A stretch of DNA of 64,000 nucleotides from CBDCUQ01 sp965222835 (GCA_965222835.1 CBDCUQ010000004.1:1240001-1304000), one strand, 5' to 3'. Shown: positions 14,882 to 24,585, counted from the stretch's first letter. The notes: generated from the sequence alone by a model not told the origin. Numbers and translations: made by a program.

Positions 14882-17572
14882 CTAAGCCACTTTGGCCCTT
14901 GAAGCGGTTGGGTCGTAATTAAGAACGGGAGCCAGCCAGCGCTCGGCCTCCTCGACCGTCCAGCCTTTGCGTGTGGCGTAGTCCTCGATCTGATCGCGCT
15001 CGACTTTTCCGACACCAAAATAATGACTTTCCGGATGAGCGAAATAGAGGCCAGAGACGGACGCCCCGGGCCACATGGCATAGGTTTCCGTCAGCTCGAT
15101 ACCGGTTGTGTTGTGGACATCCATCAACGTCCACAGCGTCTTCTTTTCAGTGTGGTCGGGTTGGGCCGGATAACCAGGTGCGGGTCTTATGCCTTGATAC
15201 TTTTCGAGGATGAGGTCGTCGTTCGAGAGTTTTTCGGCTTTGGCATAGCCCCATAGTTCTTTGCGTACCGTTTCGTGCATCTTTTCAGCAAAGGCCTCTG
15301 CTAGCCGGTCGCAAAGCGCCTTCAGCATGATGCGGTGGTAGTCGTCTGTCTTGGCAATATGCTTCTCAAGGGCGGCCTCTTCTCCGATGCCTGTGGTGAC
15401 GGCAAAGCCACCGATATAGTCGGCAAGCTCTGTGTCTTTCGGAGCAATGAAGTCGGCAAGGCCCGTGTGTGCGCGGTCTCGCGATGGATCACGTGCAATC
15501 TGCTGGCGCAGTGTGTGTAACGTTGCGAGTTTGGAATGGCGTGGCTCACCCGTATAGAGCTCGATGTCGTCACCGATACTGTTCGCCGGCCAGAAACCCA
15601 CGACAGCATTTGCCGTCACCCACTTTTCGGAGACCAGTCGCTTTAACAAGGCCTGCGCGTCGTTGAAGAGCTTCTGGGCTTCTGCGCCGACTTTGTTGTC
15701 TTTGAGGATCTGAGGATAGCGGCCGGTCAATTCCCATGTCTGGAAGAATGGCGTCCAATCGATGTACGGGACCAGTTCGGCGAGATCGAAGTTCTTGAAG
15801 GCGCGCGGACCCATGAAGGACGGTTTGGGCGGTGTGTAGGTTGCCCAATCAATCTCAAACTTGTTGGCACGGGCTTGAGCGATGGCGATGCGCTGCTTTC
15901 TGGCCTCATTGGCCAAGTGCTTTTCGCGCACCTTAGCGTACTCGGCTTTGGTATTGGCGATGAAGCCGTCACGCTCGTCATCCGATAGCAGGTTGGAGAC
16001 GACTCCGACTGCGCGGCTGGCGTCGAGCACGTAGACGGTTTGTCCGCGGTCGTAGTTCGGTGTGATCTTGACCGCGGTGTGTACTTTGCTGGTCGTGGCG
16101 CCGCCGATCAGCAATGGGCAGGAGAATCCCTCTCGCTCCATTTCACCCGCGACGAAGCACATTTCATCCAGAGACGGCGTGATCAGTCCTGAGAGTCCAA
16201 TGATGTCGGCTTTTTCTTTTTTCGCGGTCTCGAGGATTTTGGCTGCGGGAACCATCACGCCGAGATCGATGACCTCGTAATTGTTACATTGAAGAACGAC
16301 ACCGACGATGTTCTTACCGATGTCATGCACGTCGCCCTTGACGGTCGCCATAATGACCTTACCGGCTGCCGGACTGTGCTCGAGGCCTGAGGCCTTCTTT
16401 TCCGCCTCCAGATAAGGTTGCAGATACGCCACCGCCTGCTTCATTACGCGTGCGCTCTTCACCACCTGCGGCAGGAACATTTTTCCGGCACCGAAGAGAT
16501 CACCGACGACGTTCATGCCGGCCATGAGCGGCCCTTCGATCACATCGAGCGGTTTGGGGAGCTTTTGGCGCGCCTCCTCCGTATCGGCATCAATGAACTC
16601 TGTAATGCCGTGTACGAGACTGTGCGTAAGGCGTTCCTCGACCGTCCCGTCGCGCCACTTGAGATCCTTCTCAACTTTCTTTGAGCCATCTCCCTTGAAG
16701 CGCGGCGCAGCGTCCAAAAGCCGGTCGGTCGCATCCTCTCGCCGATTGAGGATCACATCCTCACAAAGCTCGCGCAATTCAACGGGGATATCGTCATAGA
16801 GCGCTAACTGGCCCGCATTGACGATACCCATATCCATTCCAGCCTGTATGGCGTGGTAAAGGAACACGGCGTGCATCGCTTGGCGCACTGGCTCATTGCC
16901 GCGAAAGGCAAACGATAGGTTGGATACGCCGCCGGAGACGTGAACCAGCGGCATCTTTTCCTTGATCTGACGCGTCGCCTCGATGAAGGCGATGCCGTAT
17001 TCGTTGTGCTCTTCGATGCCGGTTGCGACCGCAAAAATGTTGGGGTCGAAGATGATGTCCTCCGGCGGAAAGCCGACCTTTTCCGTGAGCAGTCTGTAGG
17101 CCCGTTCGCAGATGGCAACCTTGCGCTCGGTGGTGTCGGCCTGCCCTTCCTCGTCGAAAGCCATAACGACGACCGCGGCCCCGTAGCGCAGGACCTTTTT
17201 GGCCTGGTCGAGGAACTGCTCCTCGCCCTCCTTGAGCGAAATGGAATTGACGATCGGCTTGCCCTGCACGCATTTGAGGCCTGCTTCGATTACGCTCCAC
17301 TTGGAGCTATCGATCATGATGGGGACCTTGGAGATGTCCGGTTCGGAGGCCACGAGATTGAGGAACGTGGTCATAGCCTTTTCGGAGTCGAGCAGGCCTT
17401 CGTCCATGTTGACATCGATGATCATTGCGCCGGCTTCGACCTGCTGTAGGGCCACGGCCAGCGCGGCCTCATAGTCGTTTGCCTCAATGAGTTTGCGGAA
17501 CTTCGCCGAGCCGGTCACGTTTGTGCGCTCGCCGACGTTGATGAAGGATTGTGCTGCTGAAGCTGTGGTCAT
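14882..17572 (-). CDS. metH: Methionine synthase, folate/cobalamin/activation module (split MetH)
   Basis: This 896-residue protein contains the last three modules of cobalamin-dependent methionine synthase. The pterin (methyl-tetrahydrofolate)-binding domain spans about 8-270 (NVGERTNVTGSAKF, IIDVNMDEGLLDS). The B12 cap and Rossmann domains span about 300-540, with VKGDVHDIGKNIVG holding the cobalt-ligating His. The C-terminal SAM-dependent reactivation domain has RPAPGYPAQPDH. It lacks the homocysteine-binding barrel, which is encoded separately at 18344-19405. A 172-residue membrane-anchored protein gene lies between the two. Together they should transfer methyl from 5-methyl-THF to homocysteine. 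The split form is known from several alphaproteobacteria. I found no recognisable cobalamin or SAM riboswitch upstream. Confidence 0.95.
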   Translation of the reverse strand: MTTASAAQSFINVGERTNVTGSAKFRKLIEANDYEAALAVALQQVEAGAMIIDVNMDEGLLDSEKAMTTFLNLVASEPDISKVPIMIDSSKWSVIEAGLKCVQGKPIVNSISLKEGEEQFLDQAKKVLRYGAAVVVMAFDEEGQADTTERKVAICERAYRLLTEKVGFPPEDIIFDPNIFAVATGIEEHNEYGIAFIEATRQIKEKMPLVHVSGGVSNLSFAFRGNEPVRQAMHAVFLYHAIQAGMDMGIVNAGQLALYDDIPVELRELCEDVILNRREDATDRLLDAAPRFKGDGSKKVEKDLKWRDGTVEERLTHSLVHGITEFIDADTEEARQKLPKPLDVIEGPLMAGMNVVGDLFGAGKMFLPQVVKSARVMKQAVAYLQPYLEAEKKASGLEHSPAAGKVIMATVKGDVHDIGKNIVGVVLQCNNYEVIDLGVMVPAAKILETAKKEKADIIGLSGLITPSLDEMCFVAGEMEREGFSCPLLIGGATTSKVHTAVKITPNYDRGQTVYVLDASRAVGVVSNLLSDDERDGFIANTKAEYAKVREKHLANEARKQRIAIAQARANKFEIDWATYTPPKPSFMGPRAFKNFDLAELVPYIDWTPFFQTWELTGRYPQILKDNKVGAEAQKLFNDAQALLKRLVSEKWVTANAVVGFWPANSIGDDIELYTGEPRHSKLATLHTLRQQIARDPSRDRAHTGLADFIAPKDTELADYIGGFAVTTGIGEEAALEKHIAKTDDYHRIMLKALCDRLAEAFAEKMHETVRKELWGYAKAEKLSNDDLILEKYQGIRPAPGYPAQPDHTEKKTLWTLMDVHNTTGIELTETYAMWPGASVSGLYFAHPESHYFGVGKVERDQIEDYATRKGWTVEEAERWLAPVLNYDPTASRAKVA

Positions 17573-17756
17573 TCGAAATATCTTCTTTAAGACCCAAATT
17601 AGAGACCTAAGGCTCTAGAGGAGCCCATCGTACGGCGGATCGAGGTCCGCATTGCTTACGGGGGTGCGTCCTGACGGCGTCAGGGGACGGCCCGGCTCGG
17701 CCCATCCCGACACGCACAGTCAGAACCGAGTGACGTAGACGGCCTCGACGGCGTTC

Positions 17757-18275
17757 CTAGGGAACGGATTGGCCGCCCAGCAAAGATAGGACCTGCGGGA
17801 CTGCGTACATCCATAACACGGTTGTGAGTAGAAAGACCACGATGCCGACGACGAGTGGGTCGTACCATGCTCGGGTGGGGGCCAAAACATCGACCGTGGC
17901 GCTTTCTTCCCTGATGTCGAACATGATGCTTTCGAAGCGGCTGCTCATGGCTTCGCGCACGACGTGTGACAGGATCGGGATGAACAGCTTCCAGGCCCTG
18001 CGCGTCAAAAGGCCGGAGGGCCAACGGACGGTCGGATCGACGATCCAGAGTTCGGTTCGGGTTTCCAGCACGTCGGGAGCCAGATGTGTGCGCACAAATA
18101 CCGAGAAACTTTCGGGAAAATAGGCCTTCGCCCTTTGGCGTACGGTTTCGTTGAGCTCGCTGTCGAGCGCGCGGAGCTCGCCGAACAGTTGCGTCCTGAC
18201 CTGGTCTGAGGCCAGACTGATGGATGGATCCCCCGAACCGAGTGTGGCCGGCAATTCGATCTTGATGACACGCAT
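17757..18275 (-). CDS. Hypothetical protein with C-terminal membrane anchor, between metH halves
   Basis: Unrecognised protein of 172 residues. The first 145 residues are soluble and rich in charged residues (LRALDSELNETVRQRAKAYF). One hydrophobic segment near the C-terminus (DPLVVGIVVFLLTTVLWMYA) makes it a probable tail-anchored membrane protein. The ATG at 18275 has GGGGGAG upstream and is preferred over the long N-terminal extension. It lies 68 bp after the homocysteine-methyltransferase gene and 184 bp before the rest of metH, so the three may form one operon. Nothing in the sequence ties it to methionine synthesis. Confidence 0.65.
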   Translation of the reverse strand: MRVIKIELPATLGSGDPSISLASDQVRTQLFGELRALDSELNETVRQRAKAYFPESFSVFVRTHLAPDVLETRTELWIVDPTVRWPSGLLTRRAWKLFIPILSHVVREAMSSRFESIMFDIREESATVDVLAPTRAWYDPLVVGIVVFLLTTVLWMYAVPQVLSLLGGQSVP

Positions 18276-18343
18276 GACGTACTCCCCCGGGGCCGGCTCC
18301 CATCCGGCTCGCGGCTTTCCATAGCACAAAGAATGTGGCCGTT

Positions 18344-19405
18344 TCAGCCATGCACGAACGGCTCCAGTCCAGATAACCGCATGCGCGGTGCGATTTCTGG
18401 TACGGGGCGGGGTTTGTACGCGGCAACGTGCTCGGCAATGTGCCGGATATGATCGGGGGTCGAGCCGCAGCACCCGCCCATAATGTTAACGATGCCATCG
18501 GCTGCCCAGGGCTCCGTCTTGCAGGCCATCTCATCTGGCGTCTCGTCGTACTCGCCCATGGCGTTCGGCAGGCCGGCATTGGGATAGGCGGAGATCCTCG
18601 TATCCGCGACGTGGGCCAGATCGGCAAGATAGGGGCGCATTAGCTCGGCACCCAATGCGCAGTTGAGCCCGATGGAAAAGGGCTTCAGATGGCGCATCGA
18701 GTACCAGAAGGCCTCCGCCGTCTGTCCGGAGAGCGTTCGCCCCGAGCGATCGGTAATCGTGCCGGAGATCATGATCGGCAGTTCGACGCCCGTTTCCTCG
18801 AAGACTTCAAGCGTGGCAAAGCCCGCCGCCTTGGCATTGAGTGTATCGAAGATGGTTTCGATCAAGATGATATCCGAACCACCTTCGACCAGCCCCTTTA
18901 CCTGCTCCTTGTAGGCCGAGCGCAGTTCGTCGAACGACGTGTTCCGATAACCGGGGTCGTTGACGTTGGGTGATATCGACGCCGTCCGGTTGGTCGGGCC
19001 CACCGCGCCCGCCACGAAGCGTGGCTTGTCGGGCGTGAGCTTGGTGTACTTGTCGGCCGCGGCGCGCGCGATCTTGGCCGCGGCAACGTTGATCTCATAG
19101 GAGAGGTCTTTCATACCGTAGTCGGCCATGGAAATGCGCTGGGCATTGAACGTGTTCGTTTCCAGGAGATCGGCGCCCGCCGCCAAGTACTCCTCGTGAA
19201 TTTCTTGGATGGTCTTGGGCTGGGTCAAGACCAAGAGATCGTTGTTGCCTTTGACATCCTGCTTCCAGTCTTGGAAGCGGCTTCCACGATAATCTTCTTC
19301 AGTGAACTTGCGGCGCTGGATCATTGTGCCCATCGCCCCATCGATGATAAGGATGCGTTCGGACGCGGCCTTTTCCAGTGCGGCCCAGCTGGCGATCTTC
19401 TTCAT
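18344..19405 (-). CDS. Homocysteine S-methyltransferase module (split MetH N-terminal part)
   Basis: This 353-residue protein equals the first TIM-barrel of MetH. It begins with the barrel start ILIDGAMGTMIQRRKFTEED. The zinc-binding cysteines are in GLNCALGAELMRPYL and NIMGGCCGSTPDH. It should bind homocysteine and accept the methyl group from the cobalamin module encoded at 14882-17572. The start is placed at the ATG at 19405, where the family alignment begins; the reading frame runs further upstream but the extension is not protein-like. The ribosome-binding site is weak. It lies downstream of tkt across a 220-bp gap containing no recognised riboswitch. Confidence 0.93.
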   Translation of the reverse strand: MKKIASWAALEKAASERILIIDGAMGTMIQRRKFTEEDYRGSRFQDWKQDVKGNNDLLVLTQPKTIQEIHEEYLAAGADLLETNTFNAQRISMADYGMKDLSYEINVAAAKIARAAADKYTKLTPDKPRFVAGAVGPTNRTASISPNVNDPGYRNTSFDELRSAYKEQVKGLVEGGSDIILIETIFDTLNAKAAGFATLEVFEETGVELPIMISGTITDRSGRTLSGQTAEAFWYSMRHLKPFSIGLNCALGAELMRPYLADLAHVADTRISAYPNAGLPNAMGEYDETPDEMACKTEPWAADGIVNIMGGCCGSTPDHIRHIAEHVAAYKPRPVPEIAPRMRLSGLEPFVHG

Positions 19406-19626
19406 AGGTTTGAGGTGCCCTTGCGGTGATGGGTGCTGGCGTGACGACGCGAACGCGCCTCTGCCCCTTGATGGCAGATGCCCAACGCACCGTTTGCGAC
19501 CGGATTGGTCAAGAAACACGCCGTCTCAACCGGGCGAATCTGCCCGTTTTGGGCCATTGGTACAACCCCGGTGCGGCTCTATGGGCAGCATACGACTGTT
19601 CGGGCCAATGATCTCAAGGCGCAACA

Positions 19627-21624
19627 CTATGAGGACGCGAGAGCTTTCTTTGCCGTTTCAGCAATGCACTTTGCCGTGATGCCGAAGTGATCGAAGAGTT
19701 TGGCGCCGGGAGCAGACGCACCAAAGCTCGACATTCCGATGAAGTGATCCTTGTGACGGAGCCACTCACGCCATCCTTGTTCGACGGCGGCCTCGATGCC
19801 GATGCGGGGCACCAATCCCAAGACTCTCATGCGGTAGGCTTCGGGCTGTACGCGGAAATGGGCGAAGGATGGCATGGAGACAACAGCGGCTTTAACGCCG
19901 TCGGCGGCCAATGCCTCTGCAGCTTCGACGGCCAATCCAACTTCAGAGCCGGATGCAATGAGTGTGACGTCGCGATTGTCCGGCTCTCGCACCACATATG
20001 CGCCGAGGGCCGCGAGGTTGCCGCCGTCCAGATCCTGTCGGAGCATCGTTGGCGTGCCTTGCCGTGTCAGTGCAAGAATGCTCGGCGTCTCGGTTGCGCC
20101 CAGCGCAAGTTCCCAGCATTCGGCTGTTTCGATGGCATCGGCGGGCCGGAACACGTTGAGGTTCGGAATAGCGCGAAGACTTGCGAGGTGCTCAATCGGC
20201 TGATGCGTCGGACCATCTTCACCGAGGCCGATGCTATCGTGCGTCATGACGTAGACAATGCGCTGTTTCATCAGCGCCGATAAACGGATCGACGGCCGGC
20301 AGTAATCGGTGAAGACAAGGAAGGTCGCGCCATAGGGAATAACGCCGCCGTGCAGCGCCATGCCGTTCATGGCCGCGGCCATCGCGTGCTCGCGCACGCC
20401 GTAACGGATGTAATTTCCCTTGTAGTCGCCTGGGGCCACATCGGTGTGGTGCTTTGTGCGCGTCCCGTTGGACGGCGTCAGGTCGGCTGAACCACCGATC
20501 ATTTCAGGAACGGCCGCAACGAGATGTTCGAGCGTCAATTGCGACCACACGCGGGTTGCCCGTTTTTTGTCGTCAGCAGCGAACTGTGTCTTTGCCGCTT
20601 TGATTGCCACGGCGATATCATCTTCGCGTGACTTGGCGGCGGGGGCTTCGAGAGCTGTTCTTACGGCGTCTTTCTTAGAAACACCGTCTTTCCACGCGGC
20701 GTTGGCATCGGCACCGCGCCGGCCCAGCGCGCGCCAGGCGTCGAGAATGTCTGCGGGGACCTCGAATGTCGCCGCGGTCCAGCCGAGCTTTTCGCGCGTG
20801 TCTTTGATTTCCTCTTCGCCCAGCGGTTCGCCGTGGGCCGAGGATTTGCCTTGCTTGTTCGGAGCGCCATACCCGATCAAGGTCTTGCAGGCGATGAGCC
20901 AGGGCTTGGACGGGTCAGCCTTGGCTTTGGCAAGCGCTGCGGAGATGGCCTTGGTGTCGTGGCCGTCGATTTGCTGCGTGTTCCATCCCGAGGCCGCAAA
21001 GCGGGCGATTTGATCATCGGATACGGAAAGGTCTGTTGGACCGTCAATCGAGATCGAGTTGTCGTCCCACAGGACGATAAGTTTTCCGAGCTTCAGGTGA
21101 CCCGCGAGGGAAATGGCTTCGTGACTGATGCCTTCCATCAAGCAACCGTCGCCCGCGACGCAGTAGGTATGGTGATCAATGACGTCGCCACCGAGCCGCG
21201 CGTTCAAAAGCCGTTCGGCCAGCGCCATGCCGACGGCGTTGCCAATGCCTTGTCCGAGTGGTCCTGTCGTTGTCTCGATGCCGGGCGCATGGCCGTACTC
21301 GGGATGGCCTGCGGTTTTTGATCCCAGCTGACGGAAGTTCTCAAGGTCGGTGATCTCCATTCCCGGATAGCCGGTGAGATAGAGAAGGGAATAGAGCAGC
21401 ATCGAGCCATGGCCGGCCGACAGCACGAACCGGTCGCGGTTCGGCCACAGCGGATCGGCGGGATCGAAGCTGAGCGCTTCGGCGAACAGAACAGTCGCCA
21501 CATCGGCCATACCCATCGGCATGCCCGGATGGCCGGAGCGCGCTTTCTGCACGGCTTCCATACTGAGCGCGCGGATGGCGTTCGCCATCTCGCCGTACTT
21601 GGCGGCCACGTCCGCTTTGCCCAT
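19627..21624 (-). CDS. tkt: Transketolase
   Basis: Thiamin-diphosphate enzyme of the pentose phosphate and Calvin-type carbon cycles, moving two-carbon ketol units between sugar phosphates. The 665 residues match the family. The TPP site is seen in VAGDGCLMEGISHEAISLAG with downstream LIVLWDDNSISIDG. The pyrimidine domain has GVREHAMAAAMNGMALHGG and the C-terminal domain is intact. The ATG at 21624 follows GGGACAAAAC. The upstream extension of the frame (to 21768) is not typical. No other Calvin-cycle genes are seen, so it probably serves the pentose phosphate pathway or formaldehyde assimilation. Confidence 0.96.
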   Translation of the reverse strand: MGKADVAAKYGEMANAIRALSMEAVQKARSGHPGMPMGMADVATVLFAEALSFDPADPLWPNRDRFVLSAGHGSMLLYSLLYLTGYPGMEITDLENFRQLGSKTAGHPEYGHAPGIETTTGPLGQGIGNAVGMALAERLLNARLGGDVIDHHTYCVAGDGCLMEGISHEAISLAGHLKLGKLIVLWDDNSISIDGPTDLSVSDDQIARFAASGWNTQQIDGHDTKAISAALAKAKADPSKPWLIACKTLIGYGAPNKQGKSSAHGEPLGEEEIKDTREKLGWTAATFEVPADILDAWRALGRRGADANAAWKDGVSKKDAVRTALEAPAAKSREDDIAVAIKAAKTQFAADDKKRATRVWSQLTLEHLVAAVPEMIGGSADLTPSNGTRTKHHTDVAPGDYKGNYIRYGVREHAMAAAMNGMALHGGVIPYGATFLVFTDYCRPSIRLSALMKQRIVYVMTHDSIGLGEDGPTHQPIEHLASLRAIPNLNVFRPADAIETAECWELALGATETPSILALTRQGTPTMLRQDLDGGNLAALGAYVVREPDNRDVTLIASGSEVGLAVEAAEALAADGVKAAVVSMPSFAHFRVQPEAYRMRVLGLVPRIGIEAAVEQGWREWLRHKDHFIGMSSFGASAPGAKLFDHFGITAKCIAETAKKALASS

Positions 21625-21780
21625 GTTTTGTCCCTGTTTTCGATCGCGGCCCCGTGCCGCCTGGATTGCGGGCACATTTAACGGCGGGCCGGGCCTCCGT
21701 CTACCCGAGGAAGGGACGAGAAACGGGCTTACGAAGCGGCATATTGGCGTCGTCCACATCCTTCGCACGCGTATTGGCTC

Positions 21781-22686
21781 TCAGGCGCCCTGTTCTGCGA
21801 GAAAAGCGTCTAGTTCTTGCCGCGTCGGTAATCCGGCCCTGGCTCCGAGTTTCCGACACATGAGGGCGGCGGCGGCGGCTCCGATACGCGCACATGTCTC
21901 ATCTGGCAGCCCTTCCGCCAAGGCCCACACAAATCCACCATGAAAAGCATCTCCGGCGCCTGTCGTGTCCACGACCGGAACGGAGAAGGCCGGTTGATGG
22001 TGCATGCCGCTACCGGCGATGCGCCAATAGTAGCCGCGGGCTCCTCGTGTCACACCGGCGTGGCGAGGACCCATTTCCAAGACGCGCGTAAGGCGATCTT
22101 CGTCGTCCACATCGGGAAGTAGGGTTTCGAGCGCCGCCGCGGAAAAAATGGCGTAGTCCGCAAGCTCCACAAAATCCGACAAGTGCTCTCCGCCGCCAAG
22201 GTCGCCGTCGATGATGGTGGGGACGCCGGCGCGCCTGGCGGCGTCAAAAGCTGCCCGCGTTGCTTCAAACCATCTCAGGTCGCTCAGCACCGCGGCGGCC
22301 CCTTCAATGCGATCCAGGGGTAGCCAGGCGGTGTCCATCGACATCGCATGATCGCGTTCGCCGACTATGAGGCGCTCCCCGCTGCTATCGACGAGAATGG
22401 CGGACGTTGATGAGCGGCTGCCTCTGAAGACCTTGACGTGGTCAATGTTGACGCCATCTGCGGCAAGGTCATTGCGGATTTGATATCCGGCCGGGTCCTC
22501 TCCGACGCGGCTCCACAATTCAACCGGTCTGCCTAGACGGGCGATGGTGGCCGCAGCGTTCGCTGCCATCCCGCCACCTGCTTCAATATGTTCGAGGGCC
22601 CGAATTTTTTGCGGCCGCTCGGGAAACGCATGGATACGATAGAGGCGATCGAGTGCAGCATGGCCGATCACAATAATGGGATTCAC
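21781..22686 (-). CDS. PfkB-family sugar kinase
   Basis: Ribokinase-like carbohydrate kinase of 301 residues. The N-terminal signature is EAGGGMAANAAATIARLG and the C-terminal signature DTTGAGDAFHGGFVWALAEG carries the catalytic Asp and the anion hole. The family is clear but the sugar is not. The order and length resemble ketohexokinase/sulfofructose-kinase-like members, yet this cannot be decided from sequence. The GTG start at 22686 overlaps the TGA at 22683-22685. That TGA ends the antiporter reading frame beyond its premature TAA, which indicates ancestral translational coupling with the antiporter gene upstream. Confidence 0.88.
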   Translation of the reverse strand: MNPIIVIGHAALDRLYRIHAFPERPQKIRALEHIEAGGGMAANAAATIARLGRPVELWSRVGEDPAGYQIRNDLAADGVNIDHVKVFRGSRSSTSAILVDSSGERLIVGERDHAMSMDTAWLPLDRIEGAAAVLSDLRWFEATRAAFDAARRAGVPTIIDGDLGGGEHLSDFVELADYAIFSAAALETLLPDVDDEDRLTRVLEMGPRHAGVTRGARGYYWRIAGSGMHHQPAFSVPVVDTTGAGDAFHGGFVWALAEGLPDETCARIGAAAAALMCRKLGARAGLPTRQELDAFLAEQGA

Positions 22687-22892
22687 CGGTTCCTCTCAGG
22701 TTGCTGATCAGAGCTACCGGACTCTGCCTTCTCTTCCGGATCCTCGGCCAGGAGTTTTTCGAGTGTTGCCGCATCACTTCGCGCGTTGGCCTGCAGTTTC
22801 TCAACGTCGGTGTAATGGGCGTAGTCGTCCTTGAGCCGCCGTTCGTCGTGTTCGCGGAACGTGCTGATGGTGCGCTCGGCCTCGCGCTCGCT
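22683..22892 (-). pseudogene. Detached C-terminal part of the cation:proton antiporter gene
   Basis: After the TAA at 22893-22895 the same frame stays open for 69 codons, to a TGA at 22683-22685. The translation (SEREAERTISTFREHDERRL and onward, very rich in Glu/Asp/Lys/Arg) looks like the charged cytoplasmic tail usual for KefB/KefC-like proteins. The restored stop overlaps the GTG of the sugar kinase. This stretch is therefore a former or conditionally read C-terminus and not an untranslated gap. Confidence 0.75.
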
Positions 22893-24506
22893 TTACCCCA
22901 ATTCCAACAGAAGCTGCCGGGTCGTCTCCAAGGCGGACAAAAAAGTCTCGCGTTGCACGTTCTTCACGCCGAGGTCGAAGTAGCGGTGAACGTGATTGCG
23001 GTTTCGTGCGCGCGCAAAAATCGGCACGTTCGGATAGTGGCGTGTCACCACCTCACCGATCCGCAAAGCGTGCTCAACATCGTCGGTGGCGAGCACAAAG
23101 GCGGTGGCTTTGTCCATTTGGGCGGAGACGAGAATTTCGGGCCGGGCCGCATCGCCGTAGAAGGCCTGAGAGCCGAACCTTTTAACGAGGTCGACTTGCT
23201 CGACATTGAAGTCAAGTGCGGTGAACGGAATGCCCTTTCCGCGCAGGATGCGGGCCACGATTTGTCCGTAGCGTCCGAAGCCGGCAATGACGACATGGCG
23301 CTCCTTTTCCGGGAGCTCGTCGAAGTCCGGAGACGGGCGTTGCCACATGTTGGATATGGATTGCTCGGCGAGCAGGAGGAGTGGCGTTGCCGCCATGGAC
23401 ACCGTCACCACCAGATTGAGGATCTCGCTGTCAGAGCGGTTCAGCACGCCTGCCGCTGATCCGGCGGTGAAAAGGACAAAACCAAACTCACCTCCCTGCG
23501 ACAGGGAAATGCCGAGGCGCCGCGCCGGTCTCAATGGCAATCCCTGGCGCCAGCCAAGGTAGGTTAGGACCGATGCTTTCAAAGCGATCAGGGCTAGTGT
23601 GAGTCCGAGGACGAACAGGGGTTCGCCGAGAAGAAGGTGGATGTTGAGCGACATCCCGACGGCCGTGAAGAAGAGCCCCAGTAGCAGCCCCTGGAACGGC
23701 GCGATGTCAGCTTCGAGCTGATGCCGGTAGGAGCTGTCCGCCAACAGCGCACCGGCGATGAAGGCTCCCAGCGCCGGTGATACACCCGCCTTCTGCATCG
23801 CGAGAGCCGCCGCCACCACTGTGAGCAAGGCCGCCGCCGTCATAGCTTCTCTTACCTTGGTGAGGGCGACGAGACGGATGAGATAATCGAGAACAAAGAT
23901 GCCGAACAGCACGACCGCGGCGATGGCGCCGAGCGCGCTCAACGCCGACCAGACATCGATTGTTGCGACGGCTGAAGCCGCCGAAACGGCAAAGAACGGC
24001 GCTAGGGCGATGAGCGGGATCGCGACGATGTCCTGAAAGAGGAGCACCGAGAAAGCCAGCCGCCCATGGCGCGTGGAGAGCTCGCCGCTTTCCTCCAGGA
24101 CCTGGAGCGCGAATGCGGTTGATGAAAGGGCCAGGGCGAGTCCGGCAAAGAGGGCAACCTTCCAGTCCAATCCGACGGCCCAGGCCGCAAGCCCGAGAAT
24201 GAGAGCCGTTAGGAAGAACTGCTGGCCGCCTAGGACAAAGATCGCCTGGCGCATACTCCAAAGCCGCCGCGGTCGCAGCTCGAGTCCGATCAGGAACAAA
24301 AGTAGCACGACGCCGAACTCGGCGATTTCTAGGATCTCCTTTGCTTCGCCCGTGGACACCAGGCCCTGGATGCCCTGGGGGCCGACGATCATGCCCGCGA
24401 CGAGATAGCCGAGCACGCTACCGATCCCAAGCATGCGGGCGAGCGGCGCCGCAATGGCCATTGCTGCCAGGAGTAGCGCCACGTCGGTGAGAGTTACGGT
24501 GTGCAT
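22893..24506 (-). CDS. Monovalent cation:proton antiporter (CPA2, KefB/KefC-like), truncated by an in-frame stop
   Basis: Inner-membrane K+/H+ exchanger of 537 residues. The first ~375 residues hold 11-12 hydrophobic segments (MIVGPQGIQGLVSTGEAKEI region, FGVVLLLFLIGLELRPRRL). A TrkA-N (RCK) nucleotide-binding domain follows (HVVIAGFGRYGQIVARILRG, GDAARPEILVSAQM). The protein ends at TRQLLLELG with TAA, but the same frame continues for 69 codons of charged sequence. Loss of that tail should leave transport and the RCK domain intact. The ATG at 24506 begins the first membrane helix. It is divergent from the ECF sigma gene, and a sugar kinase gene is coupled downstream. Confidence 0.9.
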   Translation of the reverse strand: MHTVTLTDVALLLAAMAIAAPLARMLGIGSVLGYLVAGMIVGPQGIQGLVSTGEAKEILEIAEFGVVLLLFLIGLELRPRRLWSMRQAIFVLGGQQFFLTALILGLAAWAVGLDWKVALFAGLALALSSTAFALQVLEESGELSTRHGRLAFSVLLFQDIVAIPLIALAPFFAVSAASAVATIDVWSALSALGAIAAVVLFGIFVLDYLIRLVALTKVREAMTAAALLTVVAAALAMQKAGVSPALGAFIAGALLADSSYRHQLEADIAPFQGLLLGLFFTAVGMSLNIHLLLGEPLFVLGLTLALIALKASVLTYLGWRQGLPLRPARRLGISLSQGGEFGFVLFTAGSAAGVLNRSDSEILNLVVTVSMAATPLLLLAEQSISNMWQRPSPDFDELPEKERHVVIAGFGRYGQIVARILRGKGIPFTALDFNVEQVDLVKRFGSQAFYGDAARPEILVSAQMDKATAFVLATDDVEHALRIGEVVTRHYPNVPIFARARNRNHVHRYFDLGVKNVQRETFLSALETTRQLLLELG

Positions 24507-24557
24507 TCAAGTGGTCCTTTGTTCACCAAACGCGAAGCTGGCTTAGTCCAGTCCGGC

Positions 24558-24585
24558 GGATCCAGCTTGGGGATGCGCGCGTATT
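24558..24585 (+). promoter_or_regulatory. Candidate ECF-type promoter ahead of the sigma/ChrR operon
   Basis: GGATCC (24558-24563) and CGTATT (24580-24585) are separated by 16 bp, a layout like the -35/-10 pairs of ECF sigma factors. RpoE-ChrR systems are normally autoregulated. The sequence fits only loosely with the TGATCC -35 known from Rhodobacter RpoE, so this is a suggestion. Confidence 0.35.

Noticed and set aside
19406..19626. Possible cobalamin, SAM or SAH riboswitch upstream of split metH
   Set aside because: I read this stretch on the minus strand and found no B12-box, SAM-II core or SAH core that I recognise. A covariance search would decide.
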